Source: an uncultured Lactobacillus sp.
Lineage (GTDB): Bacteria > Bacillota > Bacilli > Lactobacillales > Lactobacillaceae
Length of the DNA stretch: 51,671 bases
NCBI RefSeq assembly: GCF_947367125.1
Contig: NZ_CANBCQ010000012.1
Span: 1-51,671, forward strand
Reading direction: 5' to 3'
Part shown: positions 16,409 to 24,212 of the stretch, piece by piece
How positions within the stretch are numbered: the stretch's first letter is position 1
Layout of the letters: each line of letters starts with the position of its first letter
Translations under genes and position numbers: made by a program
The notes under the pieces: model-generated
The model's input: only the letters and a program-made list of their open reading frames with translations
Told to the model about the DNA's origin: nothing
Databases searched by the model: none

Positions 16409-16436
16409 TTACTGTATTATTTACTTAATACAGTAA
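16409..16436. promoter_or_regulatory. Operator-like inverted repeat in the BceAB promoter
   Basis: TTACTGTATTA-N6-TAATACAGTAA, perfect 11-bp arms, contains the likely minus-strand -10 (TACTGT, plus 16430-16435). Its ACTGTA-N12-TACAGT core resembles, but does not equal, known GntR/YtrA-type sites. The cognate regulator is not in the window. Confidence 0.75.
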
Positions 16437-16458
16437 TATAACATAGTGATCTTGTCAA
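16430..16458 (-). promoter_or_regulatory. Promoter of the BceAB-type operon
   Basis: Minus-strand TTGACA (plus 16453-16458), 17-bp spacer, TACTGT (plus 16430-16435) embedded in the inverted repeat. Confidence 0.6.
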
Positions 16459-16472
16459 TTTGTTTTTTAACT

Positions 16473-16512
16473 AAAAAAGGCTTGTCACCGTTTTTCAACC
16501 GTGACAAACCTT
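16473..16512 (-). terminator. Terminator of the TcaA-like gene
   Basis: Minus-strand AAGGTTTGTCAC, loop, GTGACAAGCCTTTTTT, a stem with one mismatch and a T-run, 15 bases past the stop codon. Confidence 0.8.
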
Positions 16513-16526
16513 GATTTAATCAGCTT

Positions 16527-17798
16527 TTATTTACTTTTTTTAGTTTTTATTAATTTAGCATTACCAAGTGTTTGAATAAGTTGATGACCATCTTTTTGAT
16601 GGAAAATTGCATCTTGGTATGACAGTCGCTCCGTCTTCTTACGCTTATTCTTATACTTTCTAGTTAAAGTTACTTCATAATCAACCTTGCTATAATTGCG
16701 CTGACCTGGCAAAACAGAAAGCACCTTGACTTGAACGCTTATTTTTTTCAAGCCCTTTTGATGATGCCATTTCTTCAGCTGCTTAGCTAGTTCTTTATAG
16801 TCAGCATTCTCTTTACCCTTTTCAAAATCAAGTTCATTTGGCGCCTTAAAATTGTTATAAAGCAATTTGGCTGCATCCTCGGCCTTAATTAATCCCGGCC
16901 AGATTGGGTTAACAATATAGTCGCCTTCCGCATCTTGATAAACGTCCTTTTCGCCATTACCTTGATATTCAGCCGTTCCGTCATAATCAGTAACGTCATC
17001 TTCACTATTGGCAAATTCAGAACTAATTGATTGCGCCAAATCAGTTACTTTTTCTGACTTAATCGTTTTCCCGTCAGCTTTACTCTTAATGTAAATTTCC
17101 ATCCGCTTAGCAATCGGATAATTCTTAAAAGTATAGCTGCCATGATCATTCAATTTTCCTACCTTGCGGTCATTGACATAGATAGTGCTGCCAGGAACAC
17201 TGCGGACTTGGAAAGTAGCCGTCTTAATTTTCATATCAATTGTCTTATTCGACCAAATATTAACAATTGAATCGGCATCTAACTTGCGACCATTTACCTT
17301 GGATTTAACTAAAATGTGATAGCGACCAGGAAAAACTAAGCCTAAGTCTTGATAATAATTCTGATTGTCGCCCTCCATTTCACCATAATCTTTTTGGTTA
17401 ACGGTCAAAGTTGAACCAGCATGGTTAGTCTTAACTTGCGGCCGATATACTTGGATCCATAACTTATATTTTGGAAAAAGCAGGAAATAGCGACCATCTT
17501 CAATTAGTTTGATTTCACCATGATCTCGATCATGCCGCAAATTATGAGCTAACCGCTTAGCAGCACTATGATGCTCCTTAAAATAGTTCTGCAGCGGCTT
17601 GAGTGACTTATCTGTTACTTCCATATCAGGCGTTGAAGCCGTAACATATTGTGCCATCCCATTTTTAGGCTCCTGCAAATTAGCCACAATCCGGTTAATC
17701 TGTCGCTCTTTAGTATAATAAAAGTTGCCGCCCAACCAAGCTGCGCCAATTAGAATAATAATTATTCCCCATAGCCAAATTTTTTTATGTTTTTTCAT
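16527..17798 (-). CDS. TcaA/YvbJ-like membrane-anchored extracytoplasmic protein
   Basis: 423 residues. A Lys-rich cytosolic tip is followed by one transmembrane helix (about residues 9-27) and a long extracytoplasmic part. The middle, with VFPGRYHILVKSKV and VPGSTIYVNDRKVGKLNDHGSYTF, looks like the PEGA-like beta domains of TcaA proteins. The C terminus (about 310-415) is an NTF2-like or similar small domain. TcaA in staphylococci affects wall-antibiotic susceptibility. No zinc-ribbon cysteines precede the helix here, unlike many relatives. Family assignment is by architecture; function is inferred only. Confidence 0.7.
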   Translation of the reverse strand: MKKHKKIWLWGIIIILIGAAWLGGNFYYTKERQINRIVANLQEPKNGMAQYVTASTPDMEVTDKSLKPLQNYFKEHHSAAKRLAHNLRHDRDHGEIKLIEDGRYFLLFPKYKLWIQVYRPQVKTNHAGSTLTVNQKDYGEMEGDNQNYYQDLGLVFPGRYHILVKSKVNGRKLDADSIVNIWSNKTIDMKIKTATFQVRSVPGSTIYVNDRKVGKLNDHGSYTFKNYPIAKRMEIYIKSKADGKTIKSEKVTDLAQSISSEFANSEDDVTDYDGTAEYQGNGEKDVYQDAEGDYIVNPIWPGLIKAEDAAKLLYNNFKAPNELDFEKGKENADYKELAKQLKKWHHQKGLKKISVQVKVLSVLPGQRNYSKVDYEVTLTRKYKNKRKKTERLSYQDAIFHQKDGHQLIQTLGNAKLIKTKKSK

Positions 17799-17938
17799 TA
17801 ATAAACACCTTTTTTTGCAAATCCTTTTTACTTAGATTAACAAGTTGATGCAAAAAAGCAAACATCTTTCATTCACAAACTAAGTAAAACTTTTTATGAT
17901 ACTGGTAGCACTATCCAATTCTAGAAAGGGATTTAACC

Positions 17939-18622
17939 GTGGAAGTAAATTTTAATTTTATCAAAAATAGCAGCTTCAGTGAGACATTTCCCACTGCTGA
18001 AAAAATCCACAAGTTATACACAATTGCGGACTATCGCGACGTGATCACCAATTCACGTTTATTACTAGAGAGTTTAACCAAAAAGATTTTTAAATTAGAA
18101 AACCTCAATCAATATTACCAAGTTCCTGCAGGAGAACGCCGGACCTTGCGCAATGATACCCATTATTTGCGGATTGAATTGGACTATCCGCTCTCAATTA
18201 TGGATCTCTTTGACGAAGTACGCCGAATGGGAAACGCGGCAGTTCACGATAGTAAAATTGAGCCCGACCAAAAGCAAGCCTGGCGCTGTATTTGTGACTT
18301 GCACGATATTTTGGTCTTTTTAATTAACAGCTACGATAGTCAAGATCTGTATTATTTGCGCCCCGATATTGCCATGGAAGCCCAAACCGACGAAGGCCAC
18401 TATTATTCTCGCCAAAATAAGCAGCCTAAACCAATTAAATTGCATGATCATCAAAATGCTAAGGCAAAACAAACAGAACACAGTCACAAAATGCCTAAAA
18501 ATGTTAAGCACTATTCTAGTTCAAAGCAGGACGAAGCATTAACTCAACCTGAAACAACAGAAAAACAAGCTCCTGCTTCTAAAAACTGGTTAAGAAAAAT
18601 TAAAGATCTCTTTCATCATTAA
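17939..18622 (+). CDS. DUF4145-domain protein
   Basis: 227 residues from a GTG start with AAAGGG 8 bases upstream. Residues about 15-125 form a helical domain like DUF4145 (segments YRDVITNSRLLLESLTKKIF and RRMGNAAVHDSK). The MGNxAVHD motif is also seen at the N terminus of some type I restriction R subunits. The C-terminal 80 residues are a Lys/Gln/His-rich, low-complexity tail ending in a basic stretch. Monocistronic. A HEPN-like fold is possible for this domain, but the RX4-6H nuclease motif is not clear. Confidence 0.7.
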   Translation: MEVNFNFIKNSSFSETFPTAEKIHKLYTIADYRDVITNSRLLLESLTKKIFKLENLNQYYQVPAGERRTLRNDTHYLRIELDYPLSIMDLFDEVRRMGNAAVHDSKIEPDQKQAWRCICDLHDILVFLINSYDSQDLYYLRPDIAMEAQTDEGHYYSRQNKQPKPIKLHDHQNAKAKQTEHSHKMPKNVKHYSSSKQDEALTQPETTEKQAPASKNWLRKIKDLFHH

Positions 18623-18630
18623 TGATTGCT

Positions 18631-18658
18631 TTGACACTGTGTCACTATATGATAAAAT
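18631..18658 (+). promoter_or_regulatory. Promoter of the P-type ATPase leader
   Basis: TTGACA (18631-18636), 16-bp spacer, TAAAAT (18653-18658). Transcription should begin near 18665, giving a leader of about 138 bases before the ATPase start. Confidence 0.75.
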
Positions 18659-18664
18659 AAATAC

Positions 18665-18802
18665 TATAGTTTACATACCGAGAAGCGCCTCCGACGCTGC
18701 CGATACGCAAATGAAAACTGAATAGGTTTCTCAAATGGGGAACGGCTTATGCTAGTAGGTCGTTTCCCATTATTTTTTTATGAAAGGAGTGGTTAATCCA
18801 CG
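18665..18802 (+). promoter_or_regulatory. Structured 5' leader with attenuator before the P-type ATPase (candidate riboswitch)
   Basis: The leader contains a compact structured block: GAGAA (from about 18680) can pair with TTCTC (18728-18732), enclosing AGCG-CCTCCGA-CGCT and GCCGATACGC. This is followed by a strong intrinsic terminator that must be passed to reach the gene. That is the layout of a transcription-attenuating riboswitch. The GGGGAGTA-type core of the yybP-ykoY Mn2+ riboswitch is not visible, and the M-box blocks are not present. Class unidentified. Confidence 0.6.
18735..18780 (+). terminator. Attenuator terminator in the ATPase leader
   Basis: ATGGGGAACGGC pairs over 12 positions (two G-U) with GGTCGTTTCCCAT and is followed by TATTTTTTT. 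It ends only 22 bases before the ATG and overlaps no other gene, so it acts inside this transcription unit. Confidence 0.85.
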
Positions 18803-21454
18803 ATGGATAATCACAGACAAAAGCCTTGGACCCTTACTCAGCCCGAGGTCTTGCAAAACACAAAAACAACGGAAACAGGTTTAACTGACGATGAAGTTCG
18901 AATACGCCAGCAAAAGGGCTTAAACGAACTCACCGCTAAACCTCCTAAAAACACAATTCAAATGGTCAAAGAGCAAATTTTTGATCCGATGATTGGAATT
19001 TTATTAGTAGCGGCAGTTTTGGCTGCTATTTTTGGTGAATATACTGAGGCAATTATTATTGCCACAATCGTGGTGCTTAATACGCTAATCGGTGTGATCC
19101 AAGAGAAAAAGGCCCAATCATCTCTAGCTGCTTTGCGCGATATGTCAGCTCCTACTGCTAACGTTATTCGTAACGGCAAGGAATTAATCATCCTAGCCAA
19201 AGAATTGGTAGTTGGCGATCTGGTTAACCTGCACGATGGTGACATGGTACCGGCCGACTTACGTTTGCTTGAAACAGCCAATTTAAAGATCCAAGAAGCA
19301 TCCCTCACTGGCGAATCAGTTCCAGTTGAAAAAGATGCCACTGCCGTTTTAAAGCCTGATTGTGCTCTTGGTGACCGCACCAACATGGCCTTTTCTTCAT
19401 CAATTGTGACTTACGGTCGCGGTAAAGGGATCGTAACGGCAATTGGAATGCAGACTGAAGTTGGCGCTATTGCTGGTATGCTGGAAGATCAAACTGAGGT
19501 CCAGACGCCATTAAAACGAAAATTAGCTAAGGCAGGGATGGTTTTAACCATTATTGGACTAATCATCTGTAGTTTAGTTTTCGCAATTGGTGCCTTCTAT
19601 GGCCGCCCACTTTTGCCACAATTCTTAGTTGCTATTTCACTAGCAATTTCAATTATTCCTGAAGGCTTGCCAGCAACCGCCACAATTGTTATGGCTTTGG
19701 GCGTCAAGCGGATGGTTAAGCGCAAGGCTTTGATTAAAAAATTACCTGCAGTCGAAACCTTGGGTAACGCTACAGTTATTTGTTCCGACAAAACCGGTAC
19801 CTTAACTTTAAACAAAATGACCGTTACCAAAGCAGCAACAGTGGATTTTACTGAGCAAAAAACAGTTGAACAGCTTAAAGCAAATCCAGCCACCCAGGCT
19901 TTAGCCTATGCTAGTGCCTTGTGTAACGACGCCAGCATTACGGATCAAAAAGAAATTGGCGATCCTACTGAAGTAGCCTTGATTCCGTTTGCACAAAAGC
20001 TTGGTTTTAAACAAGCCGATTTAAAGCGGGAATTCCCTCGTTTATTTGAGCAGCCTTTTGACTCAGATCGAAAACGGATGACTACTTTACACAAAATTAA
20101 CAGACAATTGACTGTCTTTACTAAAGGCGCAACAGACGAATTATTGCCGTTATGTACCAACATCATGACTGCTCAAGGCATACGGAAAATTACTGCCCAA
20201 GACAAAAAGCAAATTGCACACTTGTCCCACCAAATGCAAGCAGATGCCTTGCGGGTATTGGGCTTTGCGACTAAAGTCATACCAAATATGCCGGAGCAAG
20301 AGGCTGATTTAGAAAATAATTTAACCTTTATTGGCGTGGTCGGTATGATCGATCCACCCCGCCAGGAAGTCGCTGCCTCAGTTAAGACTTGTCGTGAAGC
20401 CGGTATTCGCACCATCATGATTACTGGTGATCACAAGGTGACGGCTTTAGCGATTGCCAAAAAGCTAAATATTTTTCAGCCAGGTGATTGGGCAATTTCA
20501 GGCACTGAATTAGCACAGATGTCTGATGCAGAATTAGATCAAGCTGTTAAAAAAGCAACTGTTTTTGCCCGAGTTTCGCCCGCTGATAAATTGCGAATTA
20601 TTCAAAGTTTGAAGCGTGACGGCGAAGTAACCGCCATGACTGGTGATGGAGTTAACGACTCACCTGCCTTAAAAGCAGCCAATATTGGCGTGGCGATGGG
20701 CGTTACGGGAACTGATGTAGCTAAAGATGTCGCTGACATGATTCTGTTAGATGACAGCTTTACGACAATTGCTCAGGCAATAAAAGAAGGACGCCGCGTT
20801 TACCGAAATATTCAAAAAGTAATTCAATTCTTGCTAGTCGGTAATATTGCTGAAATTACTACTTTATTTACGGCAACTCTTTTCAACTGGGATGCCCCAT
20901 TATTAGCTGTGCATATCTTATGGGTCAACCTAGCAACTGCTACTTTGCCAGCATTGGCTCTTGGCGTCGACCCAGCAAGCAAGAATATCATGAAACACAA
21001 GCCCGTTAAAGCTGGTACTTTATTTGAAAAAGAGCTAGTTATTCGAGTAATTACGCAAGGACTATTCGTTGCCTTGCTCACCTTAGCTGGTTACTTCATC
21101 GGTAAAGAAACCGGCAATCAAGTTGTGGGGCAAACGATGGCCTTTAGTATTTTGGCTTTAGCACAAATGATTCGTTCATTTAACCAGCATTCTAATACTG
21201 ATCCGATCTGGCAAAGATCGGCTGGCAACAATCCTTGGTTAATTATAGCCTTCATTATTTCGGCCTTTTTCATGGGAATCATTCTCTTTGTTCCGGCAAT
21301 GCAAAATGCATTTCACCTGACTAGTCTTTCTGCCGGACAATGGTTGATCGTGCTTGCATTAGCTTTACTTTCAATTGTCCAAGTTGAACTAGTTAAAGGC
21401 TGGACTAAATTTAAGAATCTATTTTTCAATAGTGACCGCTTAATTGAAAATTAG
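18803..21454 (+). CDS. Cation-transporting P-type ATPase (P2-type)
   Basis: 883 residues with full P2-type organisation: N-terminal actuator motif SLTGESVPVEK, M4 IIPEGLPA, phosphorylation site CSDKTGTLT, nucleotide-binding KGATDELL, and hinge TGDGVNDSPALK. M5 keeps GNIAEI (Asn and Glu at the Ca2+-ATPase positions), but M6 reads NLATATLPALALG, so the metal-binding Asp of NxxTD is Ala. This weakens a standard Ca2+-pump call and leaves Na+, K+, Mn2+ or single-site Ca2+ transport open. AAAGGAG ribosome binding site. It is controlled by the attenuator leader and followed by a bidirectional terminator. Confidence 0.92.
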   Translation: MDNHRQKPWTLTQPEVLQNTKTTETGLTDDEVRIRQQKGLNELTAKPPKNTIQMVKEQIFDPMIGILLVAAVLAAIFGEYTEAIIIATIVVLNTLIGVIQEKKAQSSLAALRDMSAPTANVIRNGKELIILAKELVVGDLVNLHDGDMVPADLRLLETANLKIQEASLTGESVPVEKDATAVLKPDCALGDRTNMAFSSSIVTYGRGKGIVTAIGMQTEVGAIAGMLEDQTEVQTPLKRKLAKAGMVLTIIGLIICSLVFAIGAFYGRPLLPQFLVAISLAISIIPEGLPATATIVMALGVKRMVKRKALIKKLPAVETLGNATVICSDKTGTLTLNKMTVTKAATVDFTEQKTVEQLKANPATQALAYASALCNDASITDQKEIGDPTEVALIPFAQKLGFKQADLKREFPRLFEQPFDSDRKRMTTLHKINRQLTVFTKGATDELLPLCTNIMTAQGIRKITAQDKKQIAHLSHQMQADALRVLGFATKVIPNMPEQEADLENNLTFIGVVGMIDPPRQEVAASVKTCREAGIRTIMITGDHKVTALAIAKKLNIFQPGDWAISGTELAQMSDAELDQAVKKATVFARVSPADKLRIIQSLKRDGEVTAMTGDGVNDSPALKAANIGVAMGVTGTDVAKDVADMILLDDSFTTIAQAIKEGRRVYRNIQKVIQFLLVGNIAEITTLFTATLFNWDAPLLAVHILWVNLATATLPALALGVDPASKNIMKHKPVKAGTLFEKELVIRVITQGLFVALLTLAGYFIGKETGNQVVGQTMAFSILALAQMIRSFNQHSNTDPIWQRSAGNNPWLIIAFIISAFFMGIILFVPAMQNAFHLTSLSAGQWLIVLALALLSIVQVELVKGWTKFKNLFFNSDRLIEN

Positions 21455-21461
21455 CCCAATC

Positions 21462-21491
21462 AAAAAACGATAGCAAATGCTATCGTTTTTT
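21462..21491. terminator. Bidirectional terminator
   Basis: AAAAAACGATAG-CAAATG-CTATCGTTTTTT between the convergent ATPase and EIIA genes. Confidence 0.9.
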
Positions 21492-21494
21492 GTT

Positions 21495-21890
21495 CTATTT
21501 AGCTTGAACCACTTGGTCAACATCAATCTGACTACGGCCAACCTCGATCGCCTTTTGAGCGCTAGGATCCAAATTAGCATTAATCATCTTGTGACTAAGC
21601 TCTAGCACCATCGGCAGATTAACGCCGCTAACTACTCTCACTCGCTCTGGATACATGTCCTCATATTCCGAAGCGACCAAGTGCGGCGTACCATTTTTCA
21701 AATCAGTTAAAACTAAAATTTGGCTACTCTGATATTTATTCATAATTTTAGCGAAACGAGCCTTAAAATCTCTGATCCCTGAGTCATTTAACTCAATCGT
21801 TAAAATCTGATCATTCTTGCCTGCTAGCATATCATGTGCTGCCATTAAGCCCGTTGCTAAACCTTCGTGTGTAGCAATTAAAAGTTCCAT
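21495..21890 (-). CDS. Lone PTS EIIA domain, mannose family
   Basis: 131 residues from the ATG at 21890; AGAGGTG lies 8 bases upstream, which favours it over a GTG three codons earlier. The N-terminal beta-strand LLIATHEGLATGL carries the phospho-accepting His at about residue 8. The VLTDLKNGTPHLVAS and VVSGVNLPMVLEL segments match Man-family EIIA. No IIB, IIC or IID gene is nearby, so this unit must serve a distant transporter or act as a regulatory phosphoprotein. It shares a transcript with the upstream small gene. Confidence 0.85.
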   Translation of the reverse strand: MELLIATHEGLATGLMAAHDMLAGKNDQILTIELNDSGIRDFKARFAKIMNKYQSSQILVLTDLKNGTPHLVASEYEDMYPERVRVVSGVNLPMVLELSHKMINANLDPSAQKAIEVGRSQIDVDQVVQAK

Positions 21891-21946
21891 GAAGTACACC
21901 TCTTTTGTAAGCGATTTCTATAGAACTATTTTAACATATTTTAGCT

Positions 21947-22225
21947 TTAACCCAACTTTTCAATATCAGCTAATAAGCTATTTTGTTCTGGCGTTAAACG
22001 TTCATCTTTTTGACGCAACTTTAACACTTGTAAGCAAGTATGCAAAATCTTCTTTCCTTTTTCAACAACTTGCTTGCCGTCCATATCAGGTGTTACATTA
22101 GCCAAAAAATCATCCATTTCATCAGCCGTAACTTTAAACACATCATTTTCACCATGAATTAACGGCATGCGGTTAAGCATCTCTTCAATCATTTGTAAAT
22201 TATTTCTAGCTTCTTCAAAATTCAT
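21947..22225 (-). CDS. Small helical protein of unknown function
   Basis: 92 residues from the ATG at 22225, chosen because GGATGTG lies 6 bases before it; the open frame extends 16 codons further upstream into the promoter. The sequence is soluble, acidic and mostly helical (MNFEEARNNLQMIEEMLNRM ... PEQNSLLADIEKL). It sits 56 bases upstream of the lone EIIA gene and in the same direction, so the two are probably co-expressed. Not recognised as a known family. Confidence 0.7.
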   Translation of the reverse strand: MNFEEARNNLQMIEEMLNRMPLIHGENDVFKVTADEMDDFLANVTPDMDGKQVVEKGKKILHTCLQVLKLRQKDERLTPEQNSLLADIEKLG

Positions 22226-22252
22226 CTTGTTCACATCCAATTCTTTTTCTTT

Positions 22253-22258
22253 ATTATA
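22253..22258 (-). promoter_or_regulatory. -10 element of the small gene/EIIA unit
   Basis: Minus-strand TGTATAAT, an extended -10, directly after the T-run of the preceding terminator. No clear -35. Confidence 0.5.
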
Positions 22259-22259
22259 C

Positions 22260-22284
22260 AAAAAAACAGCCACTTCCGTGACTG
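22260..22284 (-). terminator. Terminator of the 46-residue gene
   Basis: Minus-strand CAGTCAC-GGAA-GTGGCTG followed by TTTTTTT, 7 bases after the small gene's stop codon. Confidence 0.85.
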
Positions 22285-22290
22285 TCAGCC

Positions 22291-22431
22291 TTATTTTATT
22301 TTAATAATTGCGTTAGAGATTGTCTTGGCATCTGATTCGATTAACTGATGCGAATTATTGATAAAGAGGGATACCCCAATTCCGATCGCAGCAGCTACAA
22401 GCCATATTTTTTGCAAAACCTTACTCTTCAT
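22291..22431 (-). CDS. Small single-pass membrane protein (46 residues)
   Basis: An intact 47-codon frame with AAGGAG 11 bases before the ATG, its own extended -10 (minus TGTATAAT, plus 22458-22463) and a terminator right after the stop. The protein has a basic tip, MKSKVLQK, one hydrophobic helix (about residues 9-24, IWLVAAAIGIGVSLFI), then a short polar tail. The compact promoter-gene-terminator arrangement argues that it is real. Function unknown. Confidence 0.7.
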   Translation of the reverse strand: MKSKVLQKIWLVAAAIGIGVSLFINNSHQLIESDAKTISNAIIKIK

Positions 22432-22527
22432 GAATAACCCAGCTCCTTATATATCTTATTATACAAGAAGCCCATCGTTATGGGATAATTGCGGTTACAA
22501 TTAATACAATTGTAATATTTTTTACCT

Positions 22528-23520
22528 TTACTTAAGAGTTACCTCTCCAGCCACATTCGTTCTAAAGAATTCTGCTACTTGGTGGACATCCATTCCTTGA
22601 CCTAAGGCCCACATTAATTTGGTAATGGCACTCTCAGAAGTCATATCACAGGCAGAAATTGCTCCTTCAAGCAAAGCCTCACGCCCAACTTCATATCTGG
22701 TTAAATCGCTACGCTCATATAAACACTGGCTGCTGGCGATCACCGGAATCCCTTGCCGAATCAGCTTACCAATTGCGGCTACCATATTCCGCCGAATAAA
22801 GTTCATTCCACCTAAGCCGTAAGCTTCAATGACTATCCCGCGACAGCCACTATCAACCATTGCAAACAGCAAATCAGGATCAAAACCAGGAAACAGTTTT
22901 ACCAGCGAGACATGAGAATTAATCTTAGTATTTAAACTTGGCTGGCCATGATGCTTTTTTGGAAAATTATCTGGATTAAACACCAAACCATCAGAAGAAA
23001 CGGTCGCTACTGGTGGGACATTAACACTTTCAAAGGCATCAAAATTAGTTGTCCGCACTTTTACACTACGGCAACCCAACATTACCTTATTATGGAAAGC
23101 CAAATAAATATCTGGCGGACAAGTTGCGGCAGCAGCAAAAGCTAAACGCAAATTGTCATGCGCATCACTTAAGACAACGTTAATTGGCACCTGACTTCCA
23201 GTTAAAACAACTGGAATATTAATATTTTTCAGCATAAAGGCCAACATGGAAGCCGTATAAGCCATCGTATCAGTTCCGTGAGAAACAACAATGCCATCAT
23301 AATCATTGCGATACTTATAAATAGTTTTCGCAATAAACACCCATTCTTCTGGTTGAATATTGGAAGAGTCCAACTGAAGAATATCCCGTACTTGAATATT
23401 ATATGGTAATTTTCCCAACATCTTGATTAATTCTTCACCGGTTTCCTTAGGCACTAGTCCGGCATCAGAAGCAACAGAAGCAATCGTACCTCCGGTTGAC
23501 AATAATAATAGTTTTTTCAT
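22528..23520 (-). CDS. ansA: Type I (cytosolic) L-asparaginase
   Basis: 330 residues, no signal peptide. Catalytic Thr12 is in STGGTIAS; the second active-site block is SHGTDTM (Thr83, Asp84). LTGSQVPI and the C-terminal VASSQC segment are family features. It hydrolyses asparagine to aspartate and ammonia, which would feed the aspD-aspT pathway encoded 10 kb away. A strong AAAGGGGG ribosome binding site precedes the ATG. Monocistronic. Confidence 0.94.
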   Translation of the reverse strand: MKKLLLLSTGGTIASVASDAGLVPKETGEELIKMLGKLPYNIQVRDILQLDSSNIQPEEWVFIAKTIYKYRNDYDGIVVSHGTDTMAYTASMLAFMLKNINIPVVLTGSQVPINVVLSDAHDNLRLAFAAAATCPPDIYLAFHNKVMLGCRSVKVRTTNFDAFESVNVPPVATVSSDGLVFNPDNFPKKHHGQPSLNTKINSHVSLVKLFPGFDPDLLFAMVDSGCRGIVIEAYGLGGMNFIRRNMVAAIGKLIRQGIPVIASSQCLYERSDLTRYEVGREALLEGAISACDMTSESAITKLMWALGQGMDVHQVAEFFRTNVAGEVTLK

Positions 23521-24130
23521 GTTAACCCCCTTTATCTTAATAGATCAATTACAAACAGCATCTCGTTTTCTTACCCAATGTATTTTTTACTTTAAGAAAA
23601 GAATATCATGCCATCTTCAAAAAAGGTAGCAAGCAATTCCAGAATAAATGCCATAATTTGAACATTTAATTAGCTACGTAAATGAGTGTCCTATATCTGT
23701 ATTTGTATAGTATTAATTACAAGATATGGCTAAAAAGGCGTAAATTACCATATTTTGTATCGTCTGGTTTTACTAAACGTCTAAATTTAGATTCCGCTTT
23801 CATATTCTATATTTAAAATAAAAAATAAAGCATATCTCCGCTAAGTACTGATCTTATCTGTATTCTTAATTCTAGTCTTTTATAGCTTTATATATAACTG
23901 TGGCTATTTTTATATATTTTATTACATATTTGCCCCCTTTGGCAAAAAAATTTTAAATTATTTATTAATCGTATAGTTTTGGAAAGTCTGTGTCTCAAAC
24001 CTTTATCCATTAACGCTTTAAAAAATAACATACATATTTTTTATTTTATACAATCCGTTATTAAAACTTTTCATGTATAGACTTTACCGTCAATAATGCT
24101 AGTATCAATCAATGAAGAGACTTATAACGA
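23521..24130. other. AT-rich intergenic region
   Basis: About 600 bases between the divergent asparaginase and SEC10/PgrA-type genes. I see promoter-like AT-rich sequence for both genes but no open frame with a ribosome binding site, no repeat and no convincing RNA. The last 90 bases are the leader of the downstream gene. Confidence 0.6.
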
Positions 24131-24131
24131 G

Positions 24132-24158
24132 CTTCAAGGAATTGACTACTCCTTGAAG
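24132..24158 (+). promoter_or_regulatory. 5' UTR hairpin of the SEC10/PgrA-type gene
   Basis: CTTCAAGGA-N9-TCCTTGAAG, a perfect 9-bp stem followed by AAAAAA, not T residues. It is therefore not a terminator and more likely a 5'-stabilising structure, as in highly expressed surface-protein mRNAs. Confidence 0.55.
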
Positions 24159-24212
24159 AAAAAATGGTTTATACATTGGGAATTCTTTTCGTAATATAGG
24201 GGATTAGGAAAA

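Noticed and set aside
18665..18802. Assignment of the ATPase leader as a yybP-ykoY Mn2+ riboswitch
   Set aside because: The conserved GGGGAGTA-type element is not visible; naming it would rest only on the downstream gene.
22469..22486. CCCAT-AACG-ATGGG hairpin as asparaginase terminator
   Set aside because: Only 5 bp and no T-run; it lies in the promoter area of the 46-residue gene.
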